This document shows positions 61,439-64,000 of a stretch of DNA of 64,000 bases, in pieces (position 1 is the first letter of the stretch; the number at the start of each line of letters is the position of its first letter). The stretch comes from Bradyrhizobium guangxiense (GTDB lineage Bacteria > Pseudomonadota > Alphaproteobacteria > Rhizobiales > Xanthobacteraceae), in NCBI RefSeq assembly GCF_004114915.1, contig NZ_CP022219.1, positions 3,998,501 through 4,062,500 of the forward strand, in the 5' to 3' direction. The notes under the pieces are model-generated. The model was not told the origin of the DNA. It saw nothing but the letters and a program-made list of their open reading frames with translations, and did not search any database. The translations under genes were made by a program, and so were the position numbers.

Positions 61439-62662
61439 ATGCCGTCTAGAGGCCCGACGCAGCTTATTCGATCCCTCACGCTGACCCATGCGGTCCTCTA
61501 TGGGCTCGGAGTCACGATTGGAGCAGGAATTTACGTTCTGGTCGGAGCGGCGGCCGCACGAAGCGGCATGCATGCGCCCTTGGCGTTCCTTGCCGCGGCG
61601 GTCGTGATGGGGATGACCGCGGGGACGTTTGCCGAATTAGGCACACGGATGCCGGTTGCAGCAAGCGAGGCGGCCTACATCCAGGCCGCCTTCCAACGAA
61701 AATGGCTTGCGGGCGCCACCGGGCTGCTCGTTGTGGCCGCCGCCACGATTTCCGGCGCCACCATCAGCGTCGGAAGCGCCGGCTACCTCAGCGTCTTCTT
61801 TCCGCTCCCTTCCCCCTGGATCATTGCCGGGGTCGTGCTGGCGATGGGAGCCGTGGCCTGCCTCTCCGCGGTCCAGTCCATCAGCTTCGCCGGCGTGATG
61901 ACGGTCGTGGAGATCGGAGGATTGCTTCTCATCGTCGCGGCTGGCTTGTTCGAGGGTGGCTCGCTGGTGTCGCGGCTGCCCGAAATGTGGCCCGCGACCG
62001 ACAACCTTGGCGCCTGGACCGGGGTCGCACAGACCTCCCTGCTGGCCGTATTCGCCTTCATCGGCTTCGAGCACCTCGTTAACATCTCGGAGGAAATGAA
62101 AAATCCCCTCCGAACCTTGCCGTGGGCGCTTTTCATCACGCTGGGCGCGACGGCGGTTCTCTATGCAGCGGTGGTCTGGATCGCCGTCACCGCCGTGCCG
62201 CCGACCGAGCTCGCCCGCTCCGCTGCCCCGCTTGCGCTGGTTTTCCAGCGGCTGACGGGCCTTCCTCCTCAAATTCTGGGTGCGATTGCGATCGTTGCCA
62301 CGGTCAATGGCATCATCGTCCACATGATCATGATCGGCCGCGTGCTGTACGGCTTGGCCGACCAAGGCAATCTTCCGCCGCTCCTCGCCAAGGTGAGCCT
62401 CAGAACCGGCACGCCCATCGTCGCGACCCTGTGCGGCGTCGCGGCGATCCTGGTCCTCGCGCTCGGCGTTCCGCTCACGGGACTGGCCGAATGGACATCA
62501 CGATTGACACTCGCAATCTTTGCCTTGGTCAACCTCGCGCTTCTTCGCATCAAGCTGACTGAGCCGAAAGCGCCTGCCGGCGTGTTCGTCGTACCGGCGT
62601 GGGTGCCCGTCACAGGACTGATCACCAGCGTCTCTGTGCTCCTGATCGACCTCATCGGGTGA
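61439..62662 (+). CDS. APC-family amino-acid permease
   Basis: A 407-aa membrane permease with about 12 hydrophobic segments and the APC N-terminus LTLTHAVLYGLGVTIGAGIYVLVG; FAFIGFEHLVNISEEMKNP is the conserved segment-6 region. It likely imports amino acids or polyamines. ATG 61439 follows GGAAAGAG; ATG 61406 would add 11 residues. Confidence 0.84.
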   Translation: MPSRGPTQLIRSLTLTHAVLYGLGVTIGAGIYVLVGAAAARSGMHAPLAFLAAAVVMGMTAGTFAELGTRMPVAASEAAYIQAAFQRKWLAGATGLLVVAAATISGATISVGSAGYLSVFFPLPSPWIIAGVVLAMGAVACLSAVQSISFAGVMTVVEIGGLLLIVAAGLFEGGSLVSRLPEMWPATDNLGAWTGVAQTSLLAVFAFIGFEHLVNISEEMKNPLRTLPWALFITLGATAVLYAAVVWIAVTAVPPTELARSAAPLALVFQRLTGLPPQILGAIAIVATVNGIIVHMIMIGRVLYGLADQGNLPPLLAKVSLRTGTPIVATLCGVAAILVLALGVPLTGLAEWTSRLTLAIFALVNLALLRIKLTEPKAPAGVFVVPAWVPVTGLITSVSVLLIDLIG

Positions 62663-62794
62663 AACCGGCAAGCTGCCTCGCCTGGGACAGCATTTCATTA
62701 TTCCCAAATAGGATGTCCGAAGTGTTTGAAGGCCGATCGTTCCCTCTGTCGACGCCACCGCTCATGCGGATCGCATACCCCCGATCTCCACATT

Positions 62795-62881
62795 CTAATT
62801 CAGCGCGACCACCCAAACGAGGGCACCGATGCATATGGCGGCTATAATGTAGGGTAATATGTAGGTTAGCAGCATCCGCAC
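62795..62881 (-). CDS. 28-residue single-span membrane protein candidate
   Basis: In the gap after the permease, GTG 62881 (VRMLLTYILPYIIAAICIG then ALVWVVALN, TAG) has GGGGAGG 5 bases upstream. Almost the whole peptide is one hydrophobic helix, like small subunits of oxidases or Kdp. ATG 62875 is an alternative start. No neighbour suggests a partner. Too short for confident calling. Confidence 0.4.
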   Translation of the reverse strand: MRMLLTYILPYIIAAICIGALVWVVALN

Positions 62882-63081
62882 CCCGACCTCCCCACGATTG
62901 GGTCAATCTGCCTGATCTTGACGGCACCCTGCATAGCGATGAACGGCGCTAGGCCGTTACAGCTTTGCTGATTGCGCCGACCTCTTTTGCACAGGAAGGA
63001 AAATACTTAAGATGGAGCAGTCTCGGTGGCCCGCATTGACTTGGAGCAAACGCGAGCGACAAGTTCGGAGCATGGTATTCG

Positions 63082-63705
63082 ATGATTGGCCGCGCATCCA
63101 AGGAAGTCATCGAGCTTCGGGTCGACGACATAGCCCAGCTCTTTCACACGCTCGATCCGTTTCCGTTTCGCGAACGTGATCTCGACAGGGAGGCCGAGGA
63201 GTACATTGTCGGCTGGGCGCGCGAGCTGCCGGGCCGTGAGCCGATCCTGATCCGGATTCATCATCCCGACACTGATCTACAAGTGAAGGCGGCGCTTGAG
63301 CTGCATGAGGCATTTTCCCACTATTTTACGGATCGTGCAGACGCAACTCAGAGGGATATCAACGAATTATTCCGGATAGGCCGTTGGTCGCTGGCGATCG
63401 GGCTGGCCATTCTAATCACGTGTCTGCTCCTTGCCCACATCGTCGTTGGCGCCCTGTTCGTCAATCCGTTGCGGCGTCTCTTGGAGGAAAGCCTCTTGAT
63501 CCTAGGCTGGGTTGCGAACTGGCGTCCTTTGGAGATCTTTCTATATGATTGGTGGCCGCTCGTCCGGCGGCGAGATCTGTACCAGCGCCTTTCCAAGGCT
63601 GTTATCGAAACGAGCCGGAGTTCAGCTCATCTTAATGAAACGAGCGGAGTAGAAAGTCAGGAGGGTTCAAAGAAAGTGGAGCACGGATTATCCCGCCATC
63701 CCTAG
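63082..63705 (+). CDS. Hypothetical membrane protein with soluble N-terminal domain
   Basis: A 207-aa protein with a 95-residue soluble part (IELRVDDIAQLFHTLDPFPFRERDLD, PILIRIHHPDTDLQV, HEAFSHYFTDRADATQRDIN), membrane segments near 102-132 and 138-158, and a basic C-terminal tail (WWPLVRRRDLYQRL). It looks like a conserved unknown family in Bradyrhizobium-type genomes. ATG 63082. It converges on the hemerythrin-like gene and overlaps its stop by 4 bp. Confidence 0.65.
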   Translation: MIGRASKEVIELRVDDIAQLFHTLDPFPFRERDLDREAEEYIVGWARELPGREPILIRIHHPDTDLQVKAALELHEAFSHYFTDRADATQRDINELFRIGRWSLAIGLAILITCLLLAHIVVGALFVNPLRRLLEESLLILGWVANWRPLEIFLYDWWPLVRRRDLYQRLSKAVIETSRSSAHLNETSGVESQEGSKKVEHGLSRHP

Positions 63706-64000
63706 GCCGCGACGGATTCATAGATATCCTCCTCCTGAGCTGTGTGCATGCGCACTAACGTTTCGATCGCCTCGATGACCCGCTGAGCATCACGGACGAG
63801 ATAGCGGTCGACGTTCTCTGACGGCAGATCCTCGACGATCCGAGCGAGTAACCGGGAGAGGTGCAATATCTCCCGATGGGCGCGGCTCATGGCAGACAAG
63901 CCGTGCCGTTCGCGCAACACCTCCGCAAGCTTTGGATAAACGCTATCTTCATCGGCGCGCTCGTGCATCACTACGCTGCGCTGAACCAAACCATTGGCCT
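63702..64000 (-). CDS. Hemerythrin-like (HHE) domain protein, N-terminus outside window
   Basis: The C-terminal 99 residues of a hemerythrin-like protein. Candidate ligands are His in VVMHERADEDSVYPKL (helix 2), His in MSRAHREILHLSRLL and His/Glu in MHTAQEEDIYE. An internal ATG at 63989 is too late to be the natural start. Such proteins bind oxygen, NO or iron and protect against stress; they fit with the iron-related neighbours. Confidence 0.7.
   Translation of the reverse strand, partial: ANGLVQRSVVMHERADEDSVYPKLAEVLRERHGLSAMSRAHREILHLSRLLARIVEDLPSENVDRYLVRDAQRVIEAIETLVRMHTAQEEDIYESVAA

Overview
The window looks like chromosome from a Bradyrhizobium-type alphaproteobacterium (order Hyphomicrobiales). 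The reasons are high GC with strong third-position bias, gene families typical of that lineage (BKACE, class III CoA-transferases, ACAD/kinase pairs, BigR-type sulfide control), tRNAs with encoded CCA, and several copies of the short GTCAT...ATGAC palindromic intergenic repeats common in Bradyrhizobium genomes. The species is an inference; there is no rRNA here.

Region 1 (1-14.5 kb) is one plus-strand surface-glycan operon with mostly overlapping genes. It encodes a reversed HldE-like cytidylyltransferase-PfkB kinase fusion, an SDR epimerase, a HAD phosphatase, an APH-like kinase, a split transketolase pair, two DegT/DnrJ/EryC1/StrS aminotransferases, a 2OG-Fe(II) oxygenase and LIC12192-type protein of the sporadic carbohydrate cluster, three methyltransferases, a WbuC cupin and a Gfo/Idh/MocA oxidoreductase. 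Together they look able to build and decorate an unusual, possibly branched and aminated sugar. No glycosyltransferase lies inside the window. The block ends at tRNA-Trp.

Region 2 (14.8-32.5 kb) is ordinary metabolism: a serine hydrolase, SDRs, a histidine phosphatase, argE, an orphan Imm8-like immunity protein, an acyl-CoA dehydrogenase plus APH-like kinase module with a divergent TetR regulator, RidA, BKACE, a CoA-transferase, an MFS carrier, small stress-like proteins, a sorbosone-dehydrogenase-like lipoprotein and a DUF2231 membrane protein. Five palindromic repeats and a noncoding stretch of about 1 kb lie here.

Region 3 (32.7-34.3 kb) holds the two most striking signals. A cassette of about 1.14 kb is bounded by 45-bp perfect direct repeats of the tRNA-Gly 3' end, with matching internal repeats near each end and one cargo gene but no integrase. 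Just beyond tRNA-Gly is a compact transcription unit with a near-consensus promoter, a Shine-Dalgarno sequence complementary to the entire 16S 3' tail, a 14-codon ORF that can fold back on it, and a terminator.

Region 4 (34.3-50.1 kb) carries a hybrid histidine kinase, a substrate-binding protein, a UvrD-type helicase, an amidohydrolase-GAF-MFS operon with a divergent LysR regulator, an orphan Tae4-like amidase effector of low GC, tRNA-Tyr, rlmB, three small secreted proteins and tRNA-Thr.

Region 5 (50.1-64 kb), starting at the 3' end of tRNA-Thr, looks like an accessory island for sulfur, thiol and envelope stress. It has a BigR/SqrR-type repressor with rhodanese, TauE and a divergent persulfide-dioxygenase-like gene. 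A two-component system faces dsbD-dsbA, a truncated L,D-transpeptidase and a VIT-family transporter; two identical-architecture CTTAAG-N5-CTTAAG boxes tie this group together. A ferric-reductase-like flavoprotein, a periplasmic helical protein, an APC permease and a hemerythrin-like protein cut by the window edge follow.
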